Of a stretch of DNA of 60,985 nt, positions 24,701-34,617 are shown in pieces. The stretch covers positions 1 to 60,985 of IMG/VR virus record IMGVR_UViG_3300049043_000348. One strand, given 5' to 3'. Both the position numbers and the translations under genes were made by a program. Under the pieces are notes generated by a model. The model saw only the letters and a list, made by a program, of their open reading frames with translations, had not been told where the DNA came from and searched no databases. Origin of the DNA: a virus. Each line of letters begins with the position of its first letter. Position 1 is the stretch's first letter.

Positions 24701-26544
24701 ATAAAAAATCCAAAATCATACCCATAAGCATCTGCTACTCCATTGATTCTATCAAATAAGTTATTTAGCTTTTCCCCTCTTTGTTTAAGTGGTACAAATT
24801 TTTTATCAATAGCCATATTGCTGTATGACTTATCAATAGCTTTAGCACCTTTCACTCTAATTCTGCCCTCTCTATCTACTCTTGTTTCAAAGCCAAGTCT
24901 TTTTGCCTCAATTAATAATTGATTTCTTTTTGCAAGACCTTCTGAAGATTTTAAGCCTAATCGACCCCTGCGTTGATTATTAAATTTAGAAACCTCATTA
25001 ACAAGCTTATTTACTTCGGTTTGCTTTCCTTCTGGAGCTGCGTAATTTCTAAGCCTTTTGTCTATTTCTTTTTGCGTAGCTTCAGCTTTACTTTTTTGGG
25101 CAGCCGCAATCCTTTCGACTGGCGGTTCCACTCCTCTACGTTCACCCCCTTCTTCTCTAACTCCTTCTTGTGCAGGTTGAAGTAAGCCCTCTGGGCCTTG
25201 CTCTGGTACGGCATATTCTTTAGTTTTAATTTCTTCTTCTGTTATGGGTGCTTCTTCTTTGTATTTGCCAGCTTTTATATCTTCAACTACCTTATCTAAT
25301 AAAACTGCTTCTGGAACTCCATTGGGGTAAAGCCTGCTTAATGTTTTACCAACCTCAACAGCTTCTTCTGGAGTATTAAATTCTATATTAGCAATTGTAC
25401 CAGTATCCCCAACTCCTGAAACATTTAATAAAGTTTTATCTTTAAAATCATTAACCCTATACTTATCTGTTTCAAAATAAACATTAGAGCCAGTTCCTAA
25501 TTGTCTTATCGGTTCAGCTTTTTCGGGTGCTGCGGGAACTTGTGGAATCGCTTTAGTCCCCTTGTTTAATGCCTCTACGGATAATTCTGGACCTTTAATA
25601 AAATTTATGTTTGGAAAAGCAAGTTTTAATTTATCGTACAAGTATATACTTCTACCATTTAAAACGACAGAAAATTCGTTTAGATTATTTCGGTCACCTT
25701 TAAGGGTTTTCCCGGGTTTAGCGATAAGCATAAAATCACCATCATTATAAGCGTCTACAATATGTGCGCCAGTTTCCATAGATCCGCTTAATAAGGCTTC
25801 ATCTCCGATTAATTTCCCTGTGCTTAAAATATTTAATAAAGCCTTTAATTGTTGTTTATGGCCTCCTCTTGTGATTCCGTGACCAGCCGTGCTTCTTAGT
25901 ATATCTTTTGGTAAATTATTGTACCCAATTCTGCCTATTATAAGATTTGGCTCAGTTTCATAAAAGTCAAATACTTCTGGGAATTCACCTCCGGTATCTA
26001 ATATGGGCTTTATCAATTCTTGATTTTCATCTACCCATTTTTTTATTTTTTCCTCAGATGCAAAATCTTCAATTTCTTTTATTAATTTTTTTTGTTCGGC
26101 TGCAGGTGCCACTTCTTCCCCGACCTCCTCAATCTTAATCTGTTCTCTTAATTGAGCTGCTCTTTCTTTAGGTATTCTAGGTGTAGGGGGAACTTGTGGT
26201 GCTTTACCTAATTCGTAATCCGCTAATGATTGAGCTACTCTAACCCTAACAGAAGGCTTACCATTTATAACCCCTTCTCCAACTATTTTATCTTTAAACA
26301 CTTCAGGCACTTCCTCTCTTGAGCTATATTCAAAAGAGGCTATTTTACCCTCTTTAATATCTTTTGCTTGTTGCTCTATGCTTGGTTTTTCTGTTGGGAG
26401 AACTTGTGGTGCAGCTTCTTCTCCAAAGGAAGGCTCTGTAGTTTCCTCAAAATAAGCCTTAACACCTTTTGATTTTTGCGCATCCGTAAGTTGTGACCAA
26501 AACGTATCTCCTTCTAATCTTGAATCAAAGTAAGAGTGAGTCAT
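21751..26544 (-). CDS. Giant internal virion / polyvalent-type protein, main part
   Basis: This is a 1,597-residue frame with Pro/Glu-rich linkers (PPVRRRPPTAEG, PPVPPTPTKTEG) separating globular pieces. One piece (HGITRGGHKQQLKALLNILS, AYNDGDFMLIAKPGKTL) resembles domains found in phage polyvalent proteins. The C-terminal 450 residues are helical with hydrophobic stretches (HSIVGFAMKAVVIALVKAAV). Such proteins are packed in the head and ejected with DNA in podoviruses. Repaired at two shifts (26703 and 21795) the gene exceeds 2,300 codons. No catalytic motif is certain. Confidence 0.65.
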   Translation of the reverse strand: MTHSYFDSRLEGDTFWSQLTDAQKSKGVKAYFEETTEPSFGEEAAPQVLPTEKPSIEQQAKDIKEGKIASFEYSSREEVPEVFKDKIVGEGVINGKPSVRVRVAQSLADYELGKAPQVPPTPRIPKERAAQLREQIKIEEVGEEVAPAAEQKKLIKEIEDFASEEKIKKWVDENQELIKPILDTGGEFPEVFDFYETEPNLIIGRIGYNNLPKDILRSTAGHGITRGGHKQQLKALLNILSTGKLIGDEALLSGSMETGAHIVDAYNDGDFMLIAKPGKTLKGDRNNLNEFSVVLNGRSIYLYDKLKLAFPNINFIKGPELSVEALNKGTKAIPQVPAAPEKAEPIRQLGTGSNVYFETDKYRVNDFKDKTLLNVSGVGDTGTIANIEFNTPEEAVEVGKTLSRLYPNGVPEAVLLDKVVEDIKAGKYKEEAPITEEEIKTKEYAVPEQGPEGLLQPAQEGVREEGGERRGVEPPVERIAAAQKSKAEATQKEIDKRLRNYAAPEGKQTEVNKLVNEVSKFNNQRRGRLGLKSSEGLAKRNQLLIEAKRLGFETRVDREGRIRVKGAKAIDKSYSNMAIDKKFVPLKQRGEKLNNLFDRINGVADAYGYDFGFFMPNVIIGADGRKMDARQIKNALKDLNEGIPSKGANAILNSLEDMAETGYVEVRVGQDVTRVSVDEYFQELEKEAKQRDLDLALARELDTLPEKDLVKWVEEMADEQSFEKEEYEPTTEEPEAEGGKEPETAATREQAIREAERGAVPPVRRRPPTAEGGPKLKEVVPPVPPTPTKTEGEEEYVPKEKKKALLNRLYTAKNIPEEARIGFEKEGLRYQTKSQKEAELIAKGVIDEVGIDEALNLANSFEFDGDVNSLIYAESLNRLAKMEKSAKTSEEKQALAKKFAEVGIQYGEKSQYGGRFNAAINYFYEKSPLGIVIMENTKREEEFSKFSKNQEQSWKEAFDIIKTELDALKQELQGKNAEPSISVSEAKVLAARQKRAALKEKYKKGKGGGLTLTTGGLTKEGIEYVGELVVTYIQEGVANVEVIIQRIFLDLKDTIGKPIDEETAKQVEGEARKVFKEKKGKSVLNKIRKKLKKLSKKKQYEVVRKSFNQIIESGGLEYDDFRKIIAEVTGYPELTEEEQARFIELVTKTNAVERMAEKVREDRTEQSLKDFRNAEIESGKAARELNKLVWNKPDIIKRLTSIMQLSTLGIPALVNNPIYNIWNQATLRLPVGLINDLVDRGITLAAQATGTEYQREYNTIGTQKEFFKKLGFGVKESVEQLVTGLNRQDYLQKEVGGQQIQPLEAMKDLWASFKGKKKLTAAQKWDKRIQASVGIPAEAVARALNIGDKPQRFAAEGAQAAAFAKSFGLKDLDYKIFIEFPREEAYRIYKSKGLSDAEAAKKADYIKDVIIKEGQRATFQQDNLVNTALSAVFNTVFGKGKETGLANLIKTTTVSPYIKIPTNAYWSYYNLVNPEIAFLQSFAHGGRAFYLNRIGEENKAKLALRESRYWLAHSIVGFAMKAVVIALVKAAVYNAGSDEEESKREREGKAFYEGQGTVNIDKLNAVLSGEDPTKVTTGLLIPNRWFGQWGNSWKCNC

Positions 26545-26702
26545 TTCACCTTTTTCAGGATCAAAGTATTCTACTCTATATTTTTCTTTTGCTTCAGGAA
26601 CTTGTGGCGTTTCGGTAGCTCTATCAATGATAGCATCTTGTTCGGCTATCTGAGCGTCTATTTTTTTAGCAAATACAGGATCTAACCCTTTCTTCTGTAG
26701 TT

Positions 26703-27953
26703 CTAATTCTTTTTCTTTTGTATAGCCTCGAGTACCTCTGCGTTCTTTTTGTATTGTTCGGGAACAACTGACCGTACTTCTTGAACTTTTGTGTATTCAT
26801 TTTTAATCTCATCGGCTTGCGCGTCAGTAAGTTCTCCAGTCGCTTCAGATACATCAAGCATATCTTGCAACTCTTCGGGTTTAATATCTAATTTAGCAAT
26901 CTCTTGAATGGTTGGTTTACCTTGTTTCTTATTTTCAATAGCTGTTCCAACAATAATATCAGGCGCACCACCACCAACTTCACCTACCATTTCAGCAAAA
27001 ACTGCTGTAGGATTAAACTTTTGTCCTGATACTTTCTGTGCCGTTGCTTCCCCTGCACCAGCAAGACCAGCTTGAATACCAACTTCTGCTGCACCTCTTC
27101 CAACCTTTTGTAGCATCGTTTTTGCTGGCTTGCCTAATAATTTACCGCCCATTCCTGCGGAAAACATATCAAATAAAGCAATTGGAATAGCTCTTTTATT
27201 AGCAAATTCTCTTGCTTTTCTTAATGTTTCTGGGTTATCAAATCCTTTTTGTAAAGATTTTTCATTAGAAATATCTACTCCAGCTTCTCTAAAAGAATCT
27301 AAAATAGATGAAGCCATTTCAAGATTATAACCCGCGACTCCACTTCCTGCAAGATATCCTAATCCAGCACCTGCTGCTGTACCAAATCCCGGAACTACAC
27401 TACCTAACGCAGCCCCCATACCAGCACCAGCACCAGCCCTTGTAGCACCGTGTCTAATTAAGGCGGAAAGACTTTCTCCTATTAATTGAGAGCTAATCTC
27501 AATAGGGTTTTTAATAAATTCTTTTACAGATGTACCTAAGTCAGGAGCGCTATTAAACTTATTATACGCATCAGACGCGGGAAGTGCTTGCTGTTCTCTT
27601 GTTAATCTTGCAATTTCTTTTAAATCCTCTCTGCTTGGCATTTGGCCTAACGCCATCATATCTGCAATAGCTCCCTGCTTTACACCTCTTTGTAAAGAGT
27701 TAAAAAATGCTTCTACTTCTCCTATTTCTTTTTTTGCCTTGGGAAGTTTTGGGGCAGCAGCTCTTTCAATAGCCTTTTCTTCTGCTAAATCAAGTCCAAC
27801 AACGGGTTTAACGGCTGTGCTTACTGCAACTTCTCTTTTGGGGCGACCAAGTCCCACATCTTCCCCAACACCCTTAACCTCTACAGGCTGTACTTTAGCT
27901 GGCTTTAGTCCCTCGAATCCCGATGGGACTTCTGATAGTACCAGCTTTGCCAC
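26703..27953 (-). CDS. N-terminal part of the giant internal virion protein
   Basis: This frame has Val/Lys-rich linkers and a Gly/Ala-rich hydrophobic segment (RAGAGAGMGAALGSVVPGFG, TAAGAGLGYLAGSGVAGYN) that could insert in membranes. Later come helical stretches ending EVLEAIQKKK. Adding one base in the A-run at 26703 continues ELELQKKGLDPVFAKKIDAQ into the main part. The beginning of the gene is lost in the indel-rich stretch upstream. Confidence 0.6.
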   Translation of the reverse strand: MAKLVLSEVPSGFEGLKPAKVQPVEVKGVGEDVGLGRPKREVAVSTAVKPVVGLDLAEEKAIERAAAPKLPKAKKEIGEVEAFFNSLQRGVKQGAIADMMALGQMPSREDLKEIARLTREQQALPASDAYNKFNSAPDLGTSVKEFIKNPIEISSQLIGESLSALIRHGATRAGAGAGMGAALGSVVPGFGTAAGAGLGYLAGSGVAGYNLEMASSILDSFREAGVDISNEKSLQKGFDNPETLRKAREFANKRAIPIALFDMFSAGMGGKLLGKPAKTMLQKVGRGAAEVGIQAGLAGAGEATAQKVSGQKFNPTAVFAEMVGEVGGGAPDIIVGTAIENKKQGKPTIQEIAKLDIKPEELQDMLDVSEATGELTDAQADEIKNEYTKVQEVRSVVPEQYKKNAEVLEAIQKKKN

Positions 27954-28636
27954 CAGTTTCTGAAATAGGTTCCGAAACTTCTTTTTTTAAACCAGGAACA
28001 GGTTCAAAATCCTTCTTTATCAATAGGTAAACCAGATGTTTGAGGTTATTTGGACAACGTCAAATATGTCTTTATCGGACTTTTACTGGAACTGCATACT
28101 TAATATCATGTTAATCCAAGAGCAATTTGCTAAATAATCTGCAACGACTCATATTATTCTTTAATTGCACCCGCCTCAATATTGACTTCATTGTAAAACT
28201 TTTACCTCCTATTGCTTAATACGTTTTTGCTCTTTTAGGAAGCAGGTAGTTTTAGGTTCAGGAGGTCGCTGTTCCCCCATAATGAAGGCTGTGGCCCTTT
28301 TAAGGCTTCGGTATTATGTTTTATTTGAGCATTAGCAACAGCTTGTCTATATAGTTATAGGTAGTCAGGCTTGAGGAACTCAAGCAATTTTACCATCTTG
28401 TAAAATATTATAAAGAATAGTTCGGGTTTGCTGTCCCGTTGGATTGCTATCGGAGTCTCTATTACACTCCATATCCGCAAGCGTTAATTTGCATGTCATA
28501 TCTTCATATTCGATATCAACATCACTTGTTCAGCAAGCATAGACTCTCCTTTAAGAACTCTGGTTACCATTAACTCCTTGAAATATGTCCAGACATAACA
28601 GTCTTTGCTTTCTCCTATATCGTCAATAGAGTGGCC
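27954..28636 (-). pseudogene. Indel-rich coding remnant between two virion genes
   Basis: No frame stays open here. Short readable fragments on the - strand include GQQTRTILYNILQDGKIA, NAQIKHNTEALKGPQPSLWG and KKEVSEPISETG. The stretch should hold the C-terminus of the 28637-29599 protein and the N-terminus of the giant protein. The sequence looks like poor consensus rather than a non-coding gap. Confidence 0.4.
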
Positions 28637-29599
28637 TTAAATCTGATATATTAGCTCGATCACCGCCGTAATCCATCCACCTCCTCCAAGATTCCAAGTA
28701 CTGCCTCTTGAGATAGCCCTCAAGTCAGTAGATATTCTTCTTTCTGCTTCTTCAATAGCTTCGGCCATAGCTAAACTTACTGGATTGTCATCATCTACTT
28801 CCATTTTAGGGAAGTATTTTTTTAATCGAATATTTTGTTCAGCTAATTTTTCTGGAGTTAAATTATTAAATCTTACTTTATAATAAGATTCTTTTTCGCC
28901 ATCAGCTTCTACATCCTTTGCAAAATTGGAAGCAATGCTTTTTATTGCCGATTCCCCAAATCCTTTCTTAATTTCATCGTATCCCTTAGTTTTACTTGGA
29001 CCAACACCTAATTCTGAAATTTCAATCCCGGGACCTTTTGCAGATTCATCAAAAGTTTTTTGAAAATCAAAAGGCTTAGGTATGTAATAATTTGGGTTAA
29101 ATTCTTTGTCTTCTCTAACAATTCCAAGATAAGGAGCATTAAAATCAAGAGGTAAATCGTGAATTTCTTTGTCAAGCATCAGCTTTTGAATGTCAACAGA
29201 TTTTCTTTTTTCAGGATTGGTAGAAATATCTAAAATAAAATTATTAAAAGATTTTGTTCCTTCTTTTGCTTCTTTACTTCTTGAAACAAATAATTTCAAC
29301 TGATCAGCAGCTTGTTCAAGCTGTAATCTTTTTTCTAAATTTTTTGGCGATTTTCTAAACTCATTACTTAATAACCTAAAATCGTCTACCTTTTTAGCAA
29401 ACTCTTTTTTGTCAATATTTCTCATCCCATAAGATTCTGGGATTTTTGACATTTCTTTTAAATAAGTATCAAGAGCTTCTTGTTCAGCAGCTTGCTTTTT
29501 TGCCCTTCTATCGGCAATTTTTTGTTGAAGGTCAAATAGTCCCTTATTATCAAAGACTACCGCCTCTGCGCTATATATGTTTGGGGAAATCGGAACCAT
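28637..29599 (-). CDS. Charged helical virion protein
   Basis: This 320-residue protein starts MVPISPNIYSAEAVVFDNKG, with long Lys/Glu helices (LQQKIADRRAKKQAAEQEAL, FRKSPKNLEKRLQLEQAADQ). It is between a small Ala-rich protein and the giant protein, the position of internal core proteins in podovirus-like genomes. The last residues (GGGGWITAVIELIYQI) are probably out of frame. Confidence 0.5.
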   Translation of the reverse strand: MVPISPNIYSAEAVVFDNKGLFDLQQKIADRRAKKQAAEQEALDTYLKEMSKIPESYGMRNIDKKEFAKKVDDFRLLSNEFRKSPKNLEKRLQLEQAADQLKLFVSRSKEAKEGTKSFNNFILDISTNPEKRKSVDIQKLMLDKEIHDLPLDFNAPYLGIVREDKEFNPNYYIPKPFDFQKTFDESAKGPGIEISELGVGPSKTKGYDEIKKGFGESAIKSIASNFAKDVEADGEKESYYKVRFNNLTPEKLAEQNIRLKKYFPKMEVDDDNPVSLAMAEAIEEAERRISTDLRAISRGSTWNLGGGGWITAVIELIYQI

Positions 29600-29657
29600 A
29601 TTATTAATTAGCTTTATTTATCCGTTTTTTTCTTGAGACATATACGCTTTTCCAATA

Positions 29658-30167
29658 TCAGTCAAGACCGCCATATATATTTGTTAATCCAGACCTTTTA
29701 ATTGCAGCTGTTCCAGCAGCCTTTGCAGCGGCGGCACTAATTTTTTGATTTTGTTTTGCAAGTTCGGCTTGTGTCTTCATTTGCGCAGCAGACGTATATT
29801 GCCCAAAACGACGATTCTTTTCTTCTTCAGCGCGACTCCTTGCGGCAAGAGATGACCTATTGGCAACATCTAAAATAGAAGGAATCCCGGCAAGAACATT
29901 GCCGGATTGTTGAAGCTTTCTTAATCCACTTGCTTGAGAGCGCTCAATATTTTGCATTTGTTCTTTATAAAAGGCAGACTGCTCTGGAGCTGCTCCATAT
30001 CTTCTTTTCGTTTCAGCATAGATATTAAGAAGACTTGGGAACTGGATAGCTTCAATTTCTTTACCTAAAGCTTTTTCTGCTTTTTTTTGACCGCTAAAAA
30101 TTGCTTGTCCTAATCCTCCTAACGCTTTAATCCCTCCGGCTAATGCCATTATAGTTGCTGGTTCCAT
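29658..30167 (-). CDS. Small internal virion protein
   Basis: MEPATIMALAGGIKALGGLG is an amphipathic, Gly/Ala-rich start. It is followed by a Gln/Ala-rich helical body (QSAFYKEQMQNIERSQASGL, AELAKQNQKISAAAAKAAGT). This composition and position resemble the small ejected core proteins of T7-like and crAss-like phages (gp14-type). Confidence 0.55.
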   Translation of the reverse strand: MEPATIMALAGGIKALGGLGQAIFSGQKKAEKALGKEIEAIQFPSLLNIYAETKRRYGAAPEQSAFYKEQMQNIERSQASGLRKLQQSGNVLAGIPSILDVANRSSLAARSRAEEEKNRRFGQYTSAAQMKTQAELAKQNQKISAAAAKAAGTAAIKRSGLTNIYGGLD

Positions 30168-30190
30168 ATTTTAATTTTACTATTTAAAAA

Positions 30191-33100
30191 TTAACTTTTT
30201 ATAGTAAGAGGACTATCGGTAAATCTTACACTTACCTCTGTCAAATTTACTAAATTATTTGCATTTGATTTTTGAAATTTTGCCACTAACCAGTTCCCCT
30301 TCATAAAGTTACCATTTATTTTACCTCCAGATGAATTGGCGTCCCTTTTTATGGCCGAAGAAGGGTTGCCCTCAAGTAACTTAAATTCAGCATCTACAAG
30401 ACTGCTTTGCTGTTTTGTTGTTCCGTAAGAATAGGTATTGGTATACATTGAAGGAACTGCCCAGATGGCGCTTGCGATTTCGGCTACACTATTCCAAGAC
30501 TTTTTAGCGTGAATAACAGAATTAAATACTACCGTAATTTCGGCGTTATAGTCATTTCCGTAAAACCGGCAATAGTAATTGGTATTATTATGCTTATAAA
30601 TATTTCCATTTAACCAAGTATAAACCATATCATTAGCTCCCGTTGCCCATTCTGGGTGATAGTCATAAAACGAACAAAATCCGTTTCGGCTTTCATTGAA
30701 ACTGAAATTATAAGCCCCTTCGGCTGCGTGTACTATCGTTGCGGTGTATACCGTAAAGGTGGCGTTAAACAATGAGTTGATTAAAATATATGGGTAGGGG
30801 GAAGATGCGAATACGTTTGCCGCAAAATATTGGCTTGTTAAAAATTGATTACTTATTCCGTTCAATACGTCTAGCGCCGATTCACCTGCGGTACAGGTAT
30901 ATGTGTAAGTTTCGGTATTTGATACATTATCGGTTACGGTTATAATAACCTGATCCCCTTCAGCAGCCGTTCCGCTTAAATAAATACTATACTCTTTCTC
31001 ATTAGGACTAAGTATCTGATCTTCAATAGTTAAAGAACTTTCAGTCCCTTGAAGAATGGTGTGGTATTGATTTTCAAAAAAATCAAAAAATCCCATTACT
31101 TTAGAATTATATCCTCCGGGGCCAATTATTGCTTGATTATAAGGGGTGACTAATTGAGAAAGATAGTACTGCCCTTTATAAATCAAACCAAGATCAGTTA
31201 ATCCATCCCTACTTAATCTAATAGCTCTTCCCGTAACAACATCAACAAAATAGTCTGCTGAAGCCGAAGACGCTAAATTTGTTGGATATCCCGAAACCCC
31301 ATATACGCCAGCATAATACTGAATGTTATTGGTTGTAATAATAGTATTGGTAGTAACAAGTTCTGATTGCCCTTGATTGTTCTGGATAAACCTTGCGTAT
31401 ATTCCATACTGCCCTGTGCCTCTATCCTGAAACACTCTTAGTATCCTGTCTCTCGCCTTAAATCTTCTAATATCCCCTTTTGCCAAGTCTATTGTATCTA
31501 TGTCTTGGGGGAAGAAGCGGTTTAGCTCATTAACATTACTATCTTGAAAATATCCACCTCCCCATCTAACCGTAACAGGCAAATATTTTCTTTTAGCATT
31601 AACATTTATCGGCCATCCTTTTGAATTACTATTAGCTTGGCTTGACTGAAAATCATTATAATTCCTATCTATTACGCCGCAAGAGCCAATGCCATAATTT
31701 TCATAGAGGGGGTAATTTCTTAATTTGCAATACAGATACCCTTCGTCAAAAGAAAACAAAGCGGGTTGAGATGCTGTCTGATTCTGTGTTTGACCAGCGT
31801 GATACTTTACTCCACTTATTTCATAAATATCATATTTTTTACCCCATTCATAAAATATAACCTCTTCATCTTTTACCACGGGTGCTGGCGTATAAAGTTC
31901 TATAAGGGTTGTCTTTGAGTAAGACGGGATAACAAAACTTGGCTTTTTTACTTTAATAAAAGAACCTTTAGTAAGCTTATTTGGCGCAGTCATATCCCTT
32001 TCCTCAACGCCTAGGACTTGAAAATCGTATTGATTTAAATAAGCTGTAACATTTCCGGAAGTAAGCATCCCCGTAGAGACAAACTCTCCTAATATCTTAA
32101 CTCTATCTCCGGGGCTAAATTCATAACTTGGTATAAAATTATTTGCCGTGTTGTTATAAACAAGACCTTCAATGCAAAAATATAAATATTGAGAATCTGT
32201 CTGATAGTCGCTTGTTACATACTGAAGAAAAAATTGCGGAGACGCATCTTGTCTTACCCACTGATAAGAAACAGCCCAGTCAGGAGGCAAGTGATTTATT
32301 GAAGCGGCTATTCTTGGGAATGGGAGGCTTCCACCAATTTGCCCGGGATATTGAGGAGAAAAAACATCAAAATTTGTATTATCTGTAGCATTATTTAAAT
32401 AAGATATGACGCCATTCGTTTTCCCATATTTATCGAAATAAATAAGTCCAAATCTTTCTATTTGATCCCATTTCCACACCTTAGATACAATAGGGAAAGA
32501 ACTAGCTCCTGCCTGAAGAGTTGAGGTTATTTGGACATCTACATCTTCCCTAGCAAGATTATCATACCCTTCTGTAATACCACCGTATATAATTACATTT
32601 CCATTTAATAGTTCCATCGTATTAGCAACATCTGGAAGATAATCAAACCTAAGACCTGATTCTGCTATACTTATTGGAGTGTATATAGCGTCATTGTAAA
32701 AATTAAAAGTTTGAGTATATGGCAATAAACCAGCCACTCTATCTAAGTTTGTAACAAGAAAAAAATCACCCCACGTTGTTCCATTATACTCTTGTCCGTA
32801 AACTTCTATAGATTTAAAGTCATTTGTAGATGGCGTAGATATATCAAATATTGATATATAATTCCCATTAACGGGAAATTGAGGATCTTGCGGCTGAGAG
32901 ACAGCTAAAACTGGGCAAATTGAACTTGGAGAAAATGTAGACTTCTCTCCATTCTCATACACCCATCGGTAAGCAAATCTAAAATACCTATTTACAACAT
33001 TATTATATGTAATGTTAATATCCGTTCCATAACCAGCTCCGGGAGGGGCAAGTGGTGGTATTTTTGCCGCATTAAGCATATCTTCTGTAAAGGGTGCGAG

Positions 33101-33568
33101 GGAAGATACGGTATCGACATTTAAATATCTTGGTCTATTATATGCGTCAGTCCAGTATAAAAGGTTTCCGTCTCCAGCCTCCCTATAAACCATAACCACA
33201 GAATGAACTGGATAATTTGGATCAAAATTTAAAACATCTGTCGCACTATCTGTTCCGCAGATAAATACAGGAGAGATGGCTTCCGTTTCCGTATCTAAGA
33301 CATAAATACCATTATCTCCGTTGCTATTCCAGTTAAACCAATAAATCTTACTATTTAACGAATCAAAAAATGAACCTATGCAAATATTGTCACCAGCAGG
33401 TAAATCTTGGTTATTAATGACATAATTTCCCCTAACATTCTCAGCAGTAAGACCATTACCTCCACCATAAAAACGTAAATTTTTTGCGTATATATGCTGT
33501 GGCGCAAGTACGTTTTCTGGCAGGTCGTCTGTATTTAAGACTCCTGAAAATCTTTTTACCTCAATCAT
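30191..33568 (-). CDS. Large beta-rich virion protein, stabilisation-protein-like
   Basis: This 1,125-residue protein opens MIEVKRFSGVLNTDDLPENV, then RGNYVINNQDLPAGDNICIG and SKIYWFNWNSNGDNGIYVL. This blade-like pattern of short strands continues for several hundred residues. The start 'F-x-G-G/V-L-N-T-D-D' is typical of the long protein between ring proteins and core proteins in crAss-like phages, thought to stabilise the head-tail junction. It is probably expressed with the neighbouring genes (4-base overlap). Confidence 0.65.
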   Translation of the reverse strand: MIEVKRFSGVLNTDDLPENVLAPQHIYAKNLRFYGGGNGLTAENVRGNYVINNQDLPAGDNICIGSFFDSLNSKIYWFNWNSNGDNGIYVLDTETEAISPVFICGTDSATDVLNFDPNYPVHSVVMVYREAGDGNLLYWTDAYNRPRYLNVDTVSSLAPFTEDMLNAAKIPPLAPPGAGYGTDINITYNNVVNRYFRFAYRWVYENGEKSTFSPSSICPVLAVSQPQDPQFPVNGNYISIFDISTPSTNDFKSIEVYGQEYNGTTWGDFFLVTNLDRVAGLLPYTQTFNFYNDAIYTPISIAESGLRFDYLPDVANTMELLNGNVIIYGGITEGYDNLAREDVDVQITSTLQAGASSFPIVSKVWKWDQIERFGLIYFDKYGKTNGVISYLNNATDNTNFDVFSPQYPGQIGGSLPFPRIAASINHLPPDWAVSYQWVRQDASPQFFLQYVTSDYQTDSQYLYFCIEGLVYNNTANNFIPSYEFSPGDRVKILGEFVSTGMLTSGNVTAYLNQYDFQVLGVEERDMTAPNKLTKGSFIKVKKPSFVIPSYSKTTLIELYTPAPVVKDEEVIFYEWGKKYDIYEISGVKYHAGQTQNQTASQPALFSFDEGYLYCKLRNYPLYENYGIGSCGVIDRNYNDFQSSQANSNSKGWPINVNAKRKYLPVTVRWGGGYFQDSNVNELNRFFPQDIDTIDLAKGDIRRFKARDRILRVFQDRGTGQYGIYARFIQNNQGQSELVTTNTIITTNNIQYYAGVYGVSGYPTNLASSASADYFVDVVTGRAIRLSRDGLTDLGLIYKGQYYLSQLVTPYNQAIIGPGGYNSKVMGFFDFFENQYHTILQGTESSLTIEDQILSPNEKEYSIYLSGTAAEGDQVIITVTDNVSNTETYTYTCTAGESALDVLNGISNQFLTSQYFAANVFASSPYPYILINSLFNATFTVYTATIVHAAEGAYNFSFNESRNGFCSFYDYHPEWATGANDMVYTWLNGNIYKHNNTNYYCRFYGNDYNAEITVVFNSVIHAKKSWNSVAEIASAIWAVPSMYTNTYSYGTTKQQSSLVDAEFKLLEGNPSSAIKRDANSSGGKINGNFMKGNWLVAKFQKSNANNLVNLTEVSVRFTDSPLTIKS

Positions 33569-33849
33569 AGCGCAGCGGATTCGGTTAATATAATTTTGGT
33601 TTCATCTAACAATGTATAAGTCCAATTTAAATAAGACACTCTAGAATTTACGGCTCCATTTGGAAACATTACAGAATCACCTATTGAGTAGGCGCTATAA
33701 ATACTTACTTGGTTAATCTCTCCAAAAAAGATATTTGGGCTTGTTAATAAGCCGCTAACCGTACTAACGCTGTCACCAGCCCCGTATATTGAGACTATGC
33801 CGCTTGCTAATGTTGCCGGAAGAGTAGGGTATGGCATTTCTTTATCCAT
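33565..33849 (-). CDS. Hypothetical virion protein, 94 aa
   Basis: MDKEMPYPTLPATLASGIVS opens a beta-rich small protein (VSIYGAGDSVSTVSGL, FGEINQVSIYSAYSIGDSVM). It overlaps both neighbours (43 and 4 bases). Short proteins of this type lie next to the stabilisation-like gene. The role is unknown. Confidence 0.5.
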   Translation of the reverse strand: MDKEMPYPTLPATLASGIVSIYGAGDSVSTVSGLLTSPNIFFGEINQVSIYSAYSIGDSVMFPNGAVNSRVSYLNWTYTLLDETKIILTESAAL

Positions 33850-34616
33850 TTATTCGCTAAGCCGCTGCGATTGCGAAGGTTCCATTCATACAAATCATTC
33901 AATCTAATAGGATCATATCTTGCGATAGCTACTCTACGTTCATTGTAGTATTCTACTCGTCTATCTCTTTTATCGCCAAGATTTCCCCTACGCGAAGAAG
34001 GGATTGATATCAAATCTTTCCAGCGTAAGTATGCGATGATAGCTTCTTTAAATTGTACGGGGAAGAAGTAGTCTTGTCCCTGCTGCGGAACAGAAACGTA
34101 TTCTAACATCACATATTCATATTCAAAATTTTCATCCAGTACAATAACGCCATTTGCATTATCAATCTTAAACGAACCTACAAATGGAGTTCCTGAAGGA
34201 AGACCGTATAAGTTAGAAAGTCCGTAGCCGTTCCAGTAATTCCACCACACAATACCTTGTGGGCTATAGCCTGTGAATACTGTTGGATCTTGTGTTTGAG
34301 AAAGACGGGTAGGCTGCATATCAAAAGCTGTAGTCAAGTTGTTGTTGACTGCAAGGGGTATGATTTCCCCCTGCGCATTTAAGATGCCTACTTTTGAATA
34401 GTTTAGGTAGTCTGCGGGAAGTGTTACCGTTAGGTTTGGATTAACAGGCAGCTTTATAGACTTAATAGCAAAAAAGAAATCAAGTCCTAATTCAGTTAAA
34501 GCTCGGTAAGCAAGATTCCACATCTTAAAATACTTGTGGTTGCCCTGCTCGGACTCATCCAGATAAGCGTAAATCGCTTCATCGAGGCTTACCCATTGTC
34601 TATTTTGCGTTGCCAT
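33807..34616 (-). CDS. Connector/ring-type virion protein, 269 aa
   Basis: MATQNRQWVSLDEAIYAYLD begins a protein with VNPNLTVTLPADYLNYSKVG, a common element of phage ring (tail tubular-type) proteins in which a helical N-terminus precedes 'LPxDYxNYxKVG'. The final residues (CHTLLFRQH) may be a short read-out of the wrong frame. It lies directly after the GroES-like gene. Confidence 0.6.
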   Translation of the reverse strand: MATQNRQWVSLDEAIYAYLDESEQGNHKYFKMWNLAYRALTELGLDFFFAIKSIKLPVNPNLTVTLPADYLNYSKVGILNAQGEIIPLAVNNNLTTAFDMQPTRLSQTQDPTVFTGYSPQGIVWWNYWNGYGLSNLYGLPSGTPFVGSFKIDNANGVIVLDENFEYEYVMLEYVSVPQQGQDYFFPVQFKEAIIAYLRWKDLISIPSSRRGNLGDKRDRRVEYYNERRVAIARYDPIRLNDLYEWNLRNRSGLANKWIKKCHTLLFRQH

Positions 34617-34617
34617 A

